This document shows positions 24,978 through 38,471 of a stretch of DNA of 64,000 nucleotides, in pieces. A program made the translations under genes and the position numbers. Each line of letters opens with the position of its first letter. The first letter of the stretch is position 1. The notes below the pieces were generated by a model. The model was not told the origin of the DNA and did not search any database. It saw only the letters and a program-made list of their open reading frames with translations. The stretch lies in the NCBI RefSeq assembly GCF_042242105.1, contig NC_092016.1, positions 28,192,001-28,256,000 on the forward strand, written 5' to 3'. This stretch comes from Pempheris klunzingeri. Taxonomy: Eukaryota; Chordata; Actinopteri; Acropomatiformes; Pempheridae.

Positions 24978-25944
24978 ATGTTTCTCTTAAGACACCTGCC
25001 CGGTTTGAAAAAGGAAACCTTCAGCTACTGTTGGCATTCCACAATGCCGCTTTCAGACGGGTAGAAATCTTCCTGACACCTTCCTCCAACATCTTTTGGA
25101 CGAGGACAATAAATCAAACACTATGATGACATGACCAGAATGTTGTCAACATGAGAGCAGAAGTTTGACGTCATTATTCACTTTGGGATAACAAGTCGTG
25201 GAAACTTTTTTCCGGAAGGCCTCTCGTCATTTGAAGCAGCAATTGCAGAACTAGCAATGCGTAATGCTAATGGGCCTCGCACTCATGATCTTGAGGCCAG
25301 TTTTTCTGCATCTCTCCCCTTGCAGTGCCGCTGAAAAACCCATATGTCAATAAATGAAAGCTGCATCTTTGTAGCAAGTAGCAAAGTTAAGTGAAGTATT
25401 AAGAGAACTCACATCAAGTGTCAAGAATGAGCTTAATTGACAGAGAGCAGGTCAAAATACACGTTTACTATCAGGACACAAACTCATCAGTAGACCTTGA
25501 TCCAAAATGCATCAACGTCTACGATTTTACATTCTTATTCAAAACCAGCAGAACTGTGTATCTGAAAGCTTGTCTTGAGATAATTCACCTCAAGTGTGAA
25601 GAATGCGCTTAATCCAATGAGAGGAGTTCGAAATGCAAACATTTCACCATGAGCACTATGAGGTCCAATTAAGCACTACGAGGTCCAGAAACGCACTCAG
25701 CGGGTTTCCGTCAGGATCTGGAGATGTCGCTCGACACTGCACCTATGGCATTCTTTATCTCCAGATGTGTCAGTGAGTTGACCAAAACATCTGCTTAGTG
25801 TTCTTGGAGAGTGAATAGATCCATACCCTTCAAAAAATGGATTTTGTATGTCTCAGTCAAAATTGCCAGATGCTGTTGACATAGCACTGAAACGTTGAGT
25901 AATGAACCCCTTGCAGGCTGTCGTGGTAGGTGAGCGTCACATCG

Positions 25945-26015
25945 GCATTGGTGGTTCAGTGGTAGAATTCTCGCCTGCCACGTGGGAGACCCGGGTCCGA
26001 TTCCTGGCCAATGCA
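25945..26015 (+). tRNA. tRNA-Gly-GCC: tRNA-Gly(GCC)-like, two CpG changes
   Basis: C39 is T (G29-U39 wobble in the anticodon stem) and C61 is T (G49-U61 wobble in the T stem); both are CpG-to-TpG changes. A private A-to-G follows in the 3' flank. -58 C. Confidence 0.78.
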
Positions 26016-26982
26016 ATGTTTCTCTTAAGACACCTGCCCGGTTTGAAAAGGGAAACCTTCAGCTACTGTTGGCATTCCACAATGCCGCTTTCAGACGGGT
26101 AGAGATCTTCCTGACACCTTCCTCCAACATCTTTTGGACGAGGACAATAAATCAAACACTATGATGACATGACCAGAACGTTGTCAACATGAGAGCAGAA
26201 GTTTGACGTCATTATTCACTTTGGGATAACAAGTCGTGGAAACTTTTTTCCGGAAGGCCTCTCGTCATTTGAAGCAGCAATTGCAGAACTAGCAATGCGT
26301 AATGCTAATGGGCCTCGCACTCATGATCTTGAGGCCAGTTTTTCTGCATCTCTCCCCTTGCAGTGCCGCTGAAAAACCCATATGTCAATAAATGAAAGCT
26401 GCATCTTTGTAGCAAGTAGCAAAGTTAAGTGAAGTATTAAGAGAACTCACATCAAGTGTCAAGAATGAGCTTAATTGACAGAGAGCAGGTCAAAATACAC
26501 GTTTACTATCAGGACACAAACTCATCAGTAGACCTTGATCCAAAATGCATCAACGTCTACGATTTTACATTCTTATTCAAAACCAGCAGAACTGTGTATC
26601 TGAAAGCTTGTCTTGAGATAATTCACCTCAAGTGTGAAGAATGCGCTTAATCCAATGAGAGGAGTTCGAAATGCAAACATTTCACCATGAGCACTATGAG
26701 GTCCAATTAAGCACTACGAGGTCCAGAAACGCACTCAGCGGGTTTCCGTCAGGATCTGGAGATGTCGCTCGACACTGCACCTATGGCATTCTTTATCTCC
26801 AGATGTGTCAGTGAGTTGACCAAAACATCTGCTTAGTGTTCTTGGAGAGTGAATAGATCCATACCCTTCAAAAAATGGATTTTGTATGTCTCAGTCAAAA
26901 TTGCCAGATGCTGTTGACATAGCATTGAAACGTTGAGTAATGAACCCCTTGCAGGCTGTCGTGGTAGGTGAGCGTCACATCG

Positions 26983-27053
26983 GCATTGGTGGTTCAGTGG
27001 TAGAATTCTCGCCTGCCACGCGGGAGACCCGGGTCCGATTCCCGGCCAATGCA
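26983..27053 (+). tRNA. tRNA-Gly-GCC: tRNA-Gly(GCC), array consensus
   Basis: No change. -58 T and AGAATGTT downstream, as at 22831 and 24907. Confidence 0.85.
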
Positions 27054-28020
27054 ATGTTTCTCTTAAGACACCTGCCCGGTTTGAAAAGGGAAACCTTCAG
27101 CTACTGTTGGCATTCCACAATGCCGCTTTCAGACGGGTAGAAATCTTCCTGACACCTTCCTCCAACATCTTTTGGACGAGGACAATAAATCAAACACTAT
27201 GATGACATGACCAGAATGTTGTCAACATGAGAGCAGAAGTTTGACGTCATTATTCACTTTGGGATAACAAGTCGTGGAAACTTTTTTCCGGAAGGCCTCT
27301 CGTCATTTGAAGCAGCAATTGCAGAACTAGCAATGCGTAATGCTAATGGGCCTCGCACTCATGATCTTGAGGCCAGTTTTTCTGCATCTCTCCCCTTGCA
27401 GTGCCGCTGAAAAACCCATATGTCAATAAATGAAAGCTGCATCTTTGTAGCAAGTAGCAAAGTTAAGTGAAGTATTAAGAGAACTCACATCAAGTGTCAA
27501 GAATGAGCTTAATTGACAGAGAGCAGGTCAAAATACACGTTTACTATCAGGACACAAACTCATCAGTAGACCTTGATCCAAAATGCATCAACGTCTACGA
27601 TTTTACATTCTTATTCAAAACCAGCAGAACTGTGTATCTGAAAGCTTGTCTTGAGATAATTCACCTCAAGTGTGAAGAATGCGCTTAATCCAATGAGAGG
27701 AGTTCGAAATGCAAACATTTCACCATGAGCACTATGAGGTCCAATTAAGCACTACGAGGTCCAGAAACGCACTCAGCGGGTTTCCGTCAGGATCTGGAGA
27801 TGTCGCTCGACACTGCACCTATGGCATTCTTTATCTCCAGATGTGTCAGTGAGTTGACCAAAACATCTGCTTAGTGTTCTTGGAGAGTGAATAGATCCAT
27901 ACCCTTCAAAAAATGGATTTTGTATGTCTCAGTCAAAATTGCCAGATGCTGTTGACATAGCACTGAAACGTTGAGTAATGAACCCCTTGCAGGCTGTCGT
28001 GGTAGGTGAGCGTCACATCG

Positions 28021-28091
28021 GCATTGGTGGTTCAGTGGTAGAATTCTCGCCTGCCACGCGGGAGACCCGGGTCCGATTCCCGGCCAATGCA
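28021..28091 (+). tRNA. tRNA-Gly-GCC: tRNA-Gly(GCC), array consensus
   Basis: No change. Markers: -431 A, -58 C. Confidence 0.85.
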
Positions 28092-29058
28092 ATGTTTCTC
28101 TTAAGACACCTGCCCGGTTTGAAAAGGGAAACCTTCAGCTACTGTTGGCATTCCACAATGCCGCTTTCAGACGGGTAGAAATCTTCCTGACACCTTCCTC
28201 CAACATCTTTTGGACGAGGACAATAAATCAAACACTATGATGACATGACCAGAACGTTGTCAACATGAGAGCAGAAGTTTGACGTCATTATTCACTTTGG
28301 GATAACAAGTCGTGGAAACTTTTTTCCGGAAGGCCTCTCGTCATTTGAAGCAGCAATTGCAGAACTAGCAATGCGTAATGCTAATGGGCCTCGCACTCAT
28401 GATCTTGAGGCCAGTTTTTCTGCATCTCTCCCCTTGCAGTGCCGCTGAAAAACCCATATGTCAATAAATGAAAGCTGCATCTTTGTAGCAAGTAGCAAAG
28501 TTAAGTGAAGTATTAAGAGAACTCACATCAAGTGTCAAGAATGAGCTTAATTGACAGAGAGCAGGTCAAAATACACGTTTACTATCAGGACACAAACTCA
28601 TCAGTAGACCTTGATCCAAAATGCATCAACGTCTACGATTTTACATTCTTATTCAAAACCAGCAGAACTGTGTATCTGAAAGCTTGTCTTGAGATAATTC
28701 ACCTCAAGTGTGAAGAATGCGCTTAATCCAATGAGAGGAGTTCGAAATGCAAACATTTCACCATGAGCACTATGAGGTCCAATTAAGCACTACGAGGTCC
28801 AGAAACGCACTCAGCGGGTTTCCGTCAGGATCTGGAGATGTCGCTCGACACTGCACCTATGGCATTCTTTATCTCCAGATGTGTCAGTGAGTTGACCAAA
28901 ACATCTGCTTAGTGTTCTTGGAGAGTGAATAGATCCATACCCTTCAAAAAATGGATTTTGTATGTCTCAGTCAAAATTGCCAGATGCTGTTGACATAGCA
29001 TTGAAACGTTGAGTAATGAACCCCTTGAAGGCTGTCGTGGTAGGTGAGCGTCACATTG

Positions 29059-29129
29059 GCATTGGTGGTTCAGTGGTAGAATTCTCGCCTGCCACGCGGG
29101 AGACCCGGGTCCGATTCCCGGCCAATGCA
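29059..29129 (+). tRNA. tRNA-Gly-GCC: tRNA-Gly(GCC), array consensus
   Basis: No change in the tRNA. The 5' flank has CTTGAAGG and T at -2, a combination found again exactly 10 units on, at 39439. Markers: -431 A, -58 T. Confidence 0.85.
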
Positions 29130-30096
29130 ATGTTTCTCTTAAGACACCTGCCCGGTTTGAAAAGGGAAACCTTCAGCTACTGTTGGCATTCCACAATGCC
29201 GCTTTCAGACGGGTAGAAATCTTCCTGACACCTTCCTCCAACATCTTTTGGACGAGGACAATAAATCAAACACTATGATGACATGACCAGAACGTTGTCA
29301 ACATGAGAGCAGAAGTTTGACGTCATTATTCACTTTGGGATAACAAGTCGTGGAAACTTTTTTCCGGAAGGCCTCTCGTCATTTGAAGCAGCAATTGCAG
29401 AACTAGCAATGCGTAATGCTAATGGGCCTCGCACTCATGATCTTGAGGCCAGTTTTTCTGCATCTCTCCCCTTGCAGTGCCGCTGAAAAACCCATATGTC
29501 AATAAATGAAAGCTGCATCTTTGTAGCAAGTAGCAAAGTTAAGTGAAGTATTAAGAGAACTCACATCAAGTGTCAAGAATGAGCTTAATTGACAGAGAGC
29601 AGGTCAAAATACACGTTTACTATCAGGACACAAACTCATCAGTAGACCTTGATCCAAAATGCATCAACGTCTACGATTTTACATTCTTATTCAAAACCAG
29701 CAGAACTGTGTATCTGAAAGCTTGTCTTGAGATAATTCACCTCAAGTGTGAAGAATGCGCTTAATCCAATGAGAGGAGTTCGAAATGCAAACATTTCACC
29801 ATGAGCACTATGAGGTCCAATTAAGCACTACGAGGTCCAGAAACGCACTCAGCGGGTTTCCGTCAGGATCTGGAGATGTCGCTCGACACTGCACCTATGG
29901 CATTCTTTATCTCCAGATGTGTCAGTGAGTTGACCAAAACATCTGCTTAGTGTTCTTGGAGAGTGAATAGATCCATACCCTTCAAAAAATGGATTTTGTA
30001 TGTCTCAGTCAAAATTGCCAGATGCTGTTGACATAGCACTGAAACGTTGAGTAATGAACCCCTTGCAGGCTGTCGTGGTAGGTGAGCGTCACATCG

Positions 30097-30167
30097 GCAT
30101 TGGTGGTTCAGTGGTAGAATTCTCGCCTGCCACGCGGGAGACCCGGGTCCGATTCCCGGCCAATGCA
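30097..30167 (+). tRNA. tRNA-Gly-GCC: tRNA-Gly(GCC), array consensus
   Basis: No change in the tRNA; private CCAGCATC in the 3' flank. Markers: -431 A, -58 C. Confidence 0.85.
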
Positions 30168-31134
30168 ATGTTTCTCTTAAGACACCTGCCCGGTTTGAAA
30201 AGGGAAACCTTCAGCTACTGTTGGCATTCCACAATGCCGCTTTCAGACGGGTAGAAATCTTCCTGACACCTTCCTCCAGCATCTTTTGGACGAGGACAAT
30301 AAATCAAACACTATGATGACATGACCAGAACGTTGTCAACATGAGAGCAGAAGTTTGACGTCATTATTCACTTTGGGATAACAAGTCGTGGAAACTTTTT
30401 TCCGGAAGGCCTCTCGTCATTTGAAGCAGCAATTGCAGAACTAGCAATGCGTAATGCTAATGGGCCTCGCACTCATGATCTTGAGGCCAGTTTTTCTGCA
30501 TCTCTCCCCTTGCAGTGCCGCTGAAAAACCCATATGTCAATAAATGAAAGCTGCATCTTTGTAGCAAGTAGCAAAGTTAAGTGAAGTATTAAGAGAACTC
30601 ACATCAAGTGTCAAGAATGAGCTTAATTGACAGAGAGCAGGTCAAAATACACGTTTACTATCAGGACACAAACTCATCAGTAGACCTTGATCCAAAATGC
30701 ATCGACGTCTACGATTTTACATTCTTATTCAAAACCAGCAGAACTGTGTATCTGAAAGCTTGTCTTGAGATAATTCACCTCAAGTGTGAAGAATGCGCTT
30801 AATCCAATGAGAGGAGTTCGAAATGCAAACATTTCACCATGAGCACTATGAGGTCCAATTAAGCACTACGAGGTCCAGAAACGCACTCAGCGGGTTTCCG
30901 TCAGGATCTGGAGATGTCGCTCGACACTGCACCTATGGCATTCTTTATCTCCAGATGTGTCAGTGAGTTGACCAAAACATCTGCTTAGTGTTCTTGGAGA
31001 GTGAATAGATCCATACCCTTCAAAAAATGGATTTTGTATGTCTCAGTCAAAATTGCCAGATGCTGTTGACATAGCATTGAAACGTTGAGTAATGAACCCC
31101 TTGCAGGCTGTCGTGGTAGGTGAGCGTCACATCG

Positions 31135-31205
31135 GCATTGGTGGTTCAGTGGTAGAATTCTCGCCTGCCACGCGGGAGACCCGGGTCCGATTCCCGGCCA
31201 ATGCA
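31135..31205 (+). tRNA. tRNA-Gly-GCC: tRNA-Gly(GCC), array consensus
   Basis: No change. Markers: -431 G, -58 T; the pattern repeats four units later at 35287. Confidence 0.85.
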
Positions 31206-32172
31206 ATGTTTCTCTTAAGACACCTGCCCGGTTTGAAAAGGGAAACCTTCAGCTACTGTTGGCATTCCACAATGCCGCTTTCAGACGGGTAGAAATCTTC
31301 CTGACACCTTCCTCCAACATCTTTTGGACGAGGACAATAAATCAAACACTATGATGACATGACCAGAACGTTGTCAACATGAGAGCAGAAGTTTGACGTC
31401 ATTATTCACTTTGGGATAACAAGTCGTGGAAACTTTTTTCCGGAAGGCCTCTCGTCATTTGAAGCAGCAATTGCAGAACTAGCAATGCGTAATGCTAATG
31501 GGCCTCGCACTCATGATCTTGAGGCCAGTTTTTCTGCATCTCTCCCCTTGCAGTGCCGCTGAAAAACCCATATGTCAATAAATGAAAGCTGCATCTTTGT
31601 AGCAAGTAGCAAAGTTAAGTGAAGTATTAAGAGAACTCACATCAAGTGTCAAGAATGAGCTTAATTGACAGAGAGCAGGTCAAAATACACGTTTACTATC
31701 AGGACACAAACTCATCAGTAGACCTTGATCCAAAATGCATCAACGTCTACGATTTTACATTCTTATTCAAAACCAGCAGAACTGTGTATCTGAAAGCTTG
31801 TCTTGAGATAATTCACCTCAAGTGTGAAGAATGCGCTTAATCCAATGAGAGGAGTTCGAAATGCAAACATTTCACCATGAGCACTATGAGGTCCAATTAA
31901 GCACTACGAGGTCCAGAAACGCACTCAGCGGGTTTCCGTCAGGATCTGGAGATGTCGCTCGACACTGCACCTATGGCATTCTTTATCTCCAGATGTGTCA
32001 GTGAGTTGACCAAAACATCTGCTTAGTGTTCTTGGAGAGTGAATAGATCCATACCCTTCAAAAAATGGATTTTGTATGTCTCAGTCAAAATTGCCAGATG
32101 CTGTTGACATAGCACTGAAACGTTGAGTAATGAACCCCTTGCAGGCTGTCGTGGTAGGTGAGCGTCACATCG

Positions 32173-32243
32173 GCATTGGTGGTTCAGTGGTAGAATTCTC
32201 GCCTGCCACGCGGGAGACCCGGGTCCGATTCCCGGCCAATGCA
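32173..32243 (+). tRNA. tRNA-Gly-GCC: tRNA-Gly(GCC), array consensus
   Basis: No change. Markers: -431 A, -58 C. Confidence 0.85.
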
Positions 32244-33210
32244 ATGTTTCTCTTAAGACACCTGCCCGGTTTGAAAAGGGAAACCTTCAGCTACTGTTGG
32301 CATTCCACAATGCCGCTTTCAGACGGGTAGAAATCTTCCTGACACCTTCCTCCAACATCTTTTGGACGAGGACAATAAATCAAACACTATGATGACATGA
32401 CCAGAACGTTGTCAACATGAGAGCAGAAGTTTGACGTCATTATTCACTTTGGGATAACAAGTCGTGGAAACTTTTTTCCGGAAGGCCTCTCGTCATTTGA
32501 AGCAGCAATTGCAGAACTAGCAATGCGTAATGCTAATGGGCCTCGCACTCATGATCTTGAGGCCAGTTTTTCTGCATCTCTCCCCTTGCAGTGCCGCTGA
32601 AAAACCCATATGTCAATAAATGAAAGCTGCATCTTTGTAGCAAGTAGCAAAGTTAAGTGAAGTATTAAGAGAACTCACATCAAGTGTCAAGAATGAGCTT
32701 AATTGACAGAGAGCAGGTCAAAATACACGTTTACTATCAGGACACAAACTCATCAGTAGACCTTGATCCAAAATGCATCAACGTCTACGATTTTACATTC
32801 TTATTCAAAACCAGCAGAACTGTGTATCTGAAAGCTTGTCTTGAGATAATTCACCTCAAGTGTGAAGAATGCGCTTAATCCAATGAGAGGAGTTCGAAAT
32901 GCAAACATTTCACCATGAGCACTATGAGGTCCAATTAAGCACTACGAGGTCCAGAAACGCACTCAGCGGGTTTCCGTCAGGATCTGGAGATGTCGCTCGA
33001 CACTGCACCTATGGCATTCTTTATCTCCAGATGTGTCAGTGAGTTGACCAAAACATCTGCTTAGTGTTCTTGGAGAGTGAATAGATCCATACCCTTCAAA
33101 AAATGGATTTTGTATGTCTCAGTCAAAATTGCCAGATGCTGTTGACATAGCACTGAAACGTTGAGTAATGAACCCCTTGCAGGCTGTCGTGGTAGGTGAG
33201 CGTCACATCG

Positions 33211-33281
33211 GCATTGGTGGTTCAGTGGTAGAATTCTCGCCTGCCACGCGGGAGACCCGGGTCCGATTCCCGGCCAATGCA
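33211..33281 (+). tRNA. tRNA-Gly-GCC: tRNA-Gly(GCC), array consensus
   Basis: No change. Markers: -431 A, -58 C. Confidence 0.85.
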
Positions 33282-34248
33282 ATGTTTCTCTTAAGACACC
33301 TGCCCGGTTTGAAAAGGGAAACCTTCAGCTACTGTTGGCATTCCACAATGCCGCTTTCAGACGGGTAGAAATCTTCCTGACACCTTCCTCCAACATCTTT
33401 TGGACGAGGACAATAAATCAAACACTATGATGACATGACCAGAACGTTGTCAACATGAGAGCAGAAGTTTGACGTCATTATTCACTTTGGGATAACAAGT
33501 CGTGGAAACTTTTTTCCGGAAGGCCTCTCGTCATTTGAAGCAGCAATTGCAGAACTAGCAATGCGTAATGCTAATGGGCCTCGCACTCATGATCTTGAGG
33601 CCAGTTTTTCTGCATCTCTCCCCTTGCAGTGCCGCTGAAAAACCCATATGTCAATAAATGAAAGCTGCATCTTTGTAGCAAGTAGCAAAGTTAAGTGAAG
33701 TATTAAGAGAACTCACATCAAGTGTCAAGAATGAGCTTAATTGACAGAGAGCAGGTCAAAATACACGTTTACTATCAGGACACAAACTCATCAGTAGACC
33801 TTGATCCAAAATGCATCAACGTCTACGATTTTACATTCTTATTCAAAACCAGCAGAACTGTGTATCTGAAAGCTTGTCTTGAGATAATTCACCTCAAGTG
33901 TGAAGAATGCGCTTAATCCAATGAGAGGAGTTCGAAATGCAAACATTTCACCATGAGCACTATGAGGTCCAATTAAGCACTACGAGGTCCAGAAACGCAC
34001 TCAGCGGGTTTCCGTCAGGATCTGGAGATGTCGCTCGACACTGCACCTATGGCATTCTTTATCTCCAGATGTGTCAGTGAGTTGACCAAAACATCTGCTT
34101 AGTGTTCTTGGAGAGTGAATAGATCCATACCCTTCAAAAAATGGATTTTGTATGTCTCAGTCAAAATTGCCAGATGCTGTTGACATAGCACTGAAACGTT
34201 GAGTAATGAACCCCTTGCAGGCTGTCGTGGTAGGTGAGCGTCACATCG

Positions 34249-34319
34249 GCATTGGTGGTTCAGTGGTAGAATTCTCGCCTGCCACGCGGGAGACCCGGGT
34301 CCGATTCCCGGCCAATGCA
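34249..34319 (+). tRNA. tRNA-Gly-GCC: tRNA-Gly(GCC), array consensus
   Basis: No change. Markers: -431 A, -58 C. Confidence 0.85.
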
Positions 34320-35286
34320 ATGTTTCTCTTAAGACACCTGCCCGGTTTGAAAAGGGAAACCTTCAGCTACTGTTGGCATTCCACAATGCCGCTTTCAGAC
34401 GGGTAGAAATCTTCCTGACACCTTCCTCCAACATCTTTTGGACGAGGACAATAAATCAAACACTATGATGACATGACCAGAACGTTGTCAACATGAGAGC
34501 AGAAGTTTGACGTCATTATTCACTTTGGGATAACAAGTCGTGGAAACTTTTTTCCGGAAGGCCTCTCGTCATTTGAAGCAGCAATTGCAGAACTAGCAAT
34601 GCGTAATGCTAATGGGCCTCGCACTCATGATCTTGAGGCCAGTTTTTCTGCATCTCTCCCCTTGCAGTGCCGCTGAAAAACCCATATGTCAATAAATGAA
34701 AGCTGCATCTTTGTAGCAAGTAGCAAAGTTAAGTGAAGTATTAAGAGAACTCACATCAAGTGTCAAGAATGAGCTTAATTGACAGAGAGCAGGTCAAAAT
34801 ACACGTTTACTATCAGGACACAAACTCATCAGTAGACCTTGATCCAAAATGCATCGACGTCTACGATTTTACATTCTTATTCAAAACCAGCAGAACTGTG
34901 TATCTGAAAGCTTGTCTTGAGATAATTCACCTCAAGTGTGAAGAATGCGCTTAATCCAATGAGAGGAGTTCGAAATGCAAACATTTCACCATGAGCACTA
35001 TGAGGTCCAATTAAGCACTACGAGGTCCAGAAACGCACTCAGCGGGTTTCCGTCAGGATCTGGAGATGTCGCTCGACACTGCACCTATGGCATTCTTTAT
35101 CTCCAGATGTGTCAGTGAGTTGACCAAAACATCTGCTTAGTGTTCTTGGAGAGTGAATAGATCCATACCCTTCAAAAAATGGATTTTGTATGTCTCAGTC
35201 AAAATTGCCAGATGCTGTTGACATAGCATTGAAACGTTGAGTAATGAACCCCTTGCAGGCTGTCGTGGTAGGTGAGCGTCACATCG

Positions 35287-35357
35287 GCATTGGTGGTTCA
35301 GTGGTAGAATTCTCGCCTGCCACGCGGGAGACCCGGGTCCGATTCCCGGCCAATGCA
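35287..35357 (+). tRNA. tRNA-Gly-GCC: tRNA-Gly(GCC), array consensus
   Basis: No change. Markers: -431 G, -58 T. Confidence 0.85.
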
Positions 35358-36324
35358 ATGTTTCTCTTAAGACACCTGCCCGGTTTGAAAAGGGAAACCT
35401 TCAGCTACTGTTGGCATTCCACAATGCCGCTTTCAGACGGGTAGAAATCTTCCTGACACCTTCCTCCAACATCTTTTGGACGAGGACAATAAATCAAACA
35501 CTATGATGACATGACCAGAACGTTGTCAACATGAGAGCAGAAGTTTGACGTCATTATTCACTTTGGGATAACAAGTCGTGGAAACTTTTTTCCGGAAGGC
35601 CTCTCGTCATTTGAAGCAGCAATTGCAGAACTAGCAATGCGTAATGCTAATGGGCCTCGCACTCATGATCTTGAGGCCAGTTTTTCTGCATCTCTCCCCT
35701 TGCAGTGCCGCTGAAAAACCCATATGTCAATAAATGAAAGCTGCATCTTTGTAGCAAGTAGCAAAGTTAAGTGAAGTATTAAGAGAACTCACATCAAGTG
35801 TCAAGAATGAGCTTAATTGACAGAGAGCAGGTCAAAATACACGTTTACTATCAGGACACAAACTCATCAGTAGACCTTGATCCAAAATGCATCAACGTCT
35901 ACGATTTTACATTCTTATTCAAAACCAGCAGAACTGTGTATCTGAAAGCTTGTCTTGAGATAATTCACCTCAAGTGTGAAGAATGCGCTTAATCCAATGA
36001 GAGGAGTTCGAAATGCAAACATTTCACCATGAGCACTATGAGGTCCAATTAAGCACTACGAGGTCCAGAAACGCACTCAGCGGGTTTCCGTCAGGATCTG
36101 GAGATGTCGCTCGACACTGCACCTATGGCATTCTTTATCTCCAGATGTGTCAGTGAGTTGACCAAAACATCTGCTTAGTGTTCTTGGAGAGTGAATAGAT
36201 CCATACCCTTCAAAAAATGGATTTTGTATGTCTCAGTCAAAATTGCCAGATGCTGTTGACATAGCACTGAAACGTTGAGTAATGAACCCCTTGCAGGCTG
36301 TCGTGGTAGGTGAGCGTCACATCG

Positions 36325-36395
36325 GCATTGGTGGTTCAGTGGTAGAATTCTCGCCTGCCACGCGGGAGACCCGGGTCCGATTCCCGGCCAATGCA
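36325..36395 (+). tRNA. tRNA-Gly-GCC: tRNA-Gly(GCC), array consensus
   Basis: No change. Markers: -431 A, -58 C. Confidence 0.85.
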
Positions 36396-37362
36396 ATGTT
36401 TCTCTTAAGACACCTGCCCGGTTTGAAAAGGGAAACCTTCAGCTACTGTTGGCATTCCACAATGCCGCTTTCAGACGGGTAGAAATCTTCCTGACACCTT
36501 CCTCCAACATCTTTTGGACGAGGACAATAAATCAAACACTATGATGACATGACCAGAACGTTGTCAACATGAGAGCAGAAGTTTGACGTCATTATTCACT
36601 TTGGGATAACAAGTCGTGGAAACTTTTTTCCGGAAGGCCTCTCGTCATTTGAAGCAGCAATTGCAGAACTAGCAATGCGTAATGCTAATGGGCCTCGCAC
36701 TCATGATCTTGAGGCCAGTTTTTCTGCATCTCTCCCCTTGCAGTGCCGCTGAAAAACCCATATGTCAATAAATGAAAGCTGCATCTTTGTAGCAAGTAGC
36801 AAAGTTAAGTGAAGTATTAAGAGAACTCACATCAAGTGTCAAGAATGAGCTTAATTGACAGAGAGCAGGTCAAAATACACGTTTACTATCAGGACACAAA
36901 CTCATCAGTAGACCTTGATCCAAAATGCATCAACGTCTACGATTTTACATTCTTATTCAAAACCAGCAGAACTGTGTATCTGAAAGCTTGTCTTGAGATA
37001 ATTCACCTCAAGTGTGAAGAATGCGCTTAATCCAATGAGAGGAGTTCGAAATGCAAACATTTCACCATGAGCACTATGAGGTCCAATTAAGCACTACGAG
37101 GTCCAGAAACGCACTCAGCGGGTTTCCGTCAGGATCTGGAGATGTCGCTCGACACTGCACCTATGGCATTCTTTATCTCCAGATGTGTCAGTGAGTTGAC
37201 CAAAACATCTGCTTAGTGTTCTTGGAGAGTGAATAGATCCATACCCTTCAAAAAATGGATTTTGTATGTCTCAGTCAAAATTGCCAGATGCTGTTGACAT
37301 AGCACTGAAACGTTGAGTAATGAACCCCTTGCAGGCTGTCGTGGTAGGTGAGCGTCACATCG

Positions 37363-37433
37363 GCATTGGTGGTTCAGTGGTAGAATTCTCGCCTGCCACG
37401 CGGGAGACCCGGGTCCGATTCCCGGCCAATGCA
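37363..37433 (+). tRNA. tRNA-Gly-GCC: tRNA-Gly(GCC), array consensus
   Basis: No change. Markers: -431 A, -58 C. Confidence 0.85.
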
Positions 37434-38400
37434 ATGTTTCTCTTAAGACACCTGCCCGGTTTGAAAAGGGAAACCTTCAGCTACTGTTGGCATTCCACAA
37501 TGCCGCTTTCAGACGGGTAGAAATCTTCCTGACACCTTCCTCCAACATCTTTTGGACGAGGACAATAAATCAAACACTATGATGACATGACCAGAACGTT
37601 GTCAACATGAGAGCAGAAGTTTGACGTCATTATTCACTTTGGGATAACAAGTCGTGGAAACTTTTTTCCGGAAGGCCTCTCGTCATTTGAAGCAGCAATT
37701 GCAGAACTAGCAATGCGTAATGCTAATGGGCCTCGCACTCATGATCTTGAGGCCAGTTTTTCTGCATCTCTCCCCTTGCAGTGCCGCTGAAAAACCCATA
37801 TGTCAATAAATGAAAGCTGCATCTTTGTAGCAAGTAGCAAAGTTAAGTGAAGTATTAAGAGAACTCACATCAAGTGTCAAGAATGAGCTTAATTGACAGA
37901 GAGCAGGTCAAAATACACGTTTACTATCAGGACACAAACTCATCAGTAGACCTTGATCCAAAATGCATCAACGTCTACGATTTTACATTCTTATTCAAAA
38001 CCAGCAGAACTGTGTATCTGAAAGCTTGTCTTGAGATAATTCACCTCAAGTGTGAAGAATGCGCTTAATCCAATGAGAGGAGTTCGAAATGCAAACATTT
38101 CACCATGAGCACTATGAGGTCCAATTAAGCACTACGAGGTCCAGAAACGCACTCAGCGGGTTTCCGTCAGGATCTGGAGATGTCGCTCGACACTGCACCT
38201 ATGGCATTCTTTATCTCCAGATGTGTCAGTGAGTTGACCAAAACATCTGCTTAGTGTTCTTGGAGAGTGAATAGATCCATACCCTTCAAAAAATGGATTT
38301 TGTATGTCTCAGTCAAAATTGCCAGATGCTGTTGACATAGCACTGAAACGTTGAGTAATGAACCCCTTGCAGGCTGTCGTGGTAGGTGAGCGTCACATCG

Positions 38401-38471
38401 GCATTGGTGGTTCAGTGGTAGAATTCTCCCCTGCCACGCGGGAGACCCGGGTCCGATTCCCGGCCAATGCA
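38401..38471 (+). tRNA. tRNA-Gly-GCC: tRNA-Gly(GCC)-like, C29 variant
   Basis: G29 is C, giving a C29-C39 mismatch in the anticodon stem; a private transversion. Markers: -431 A, -58 C. Confidence 0.78.
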
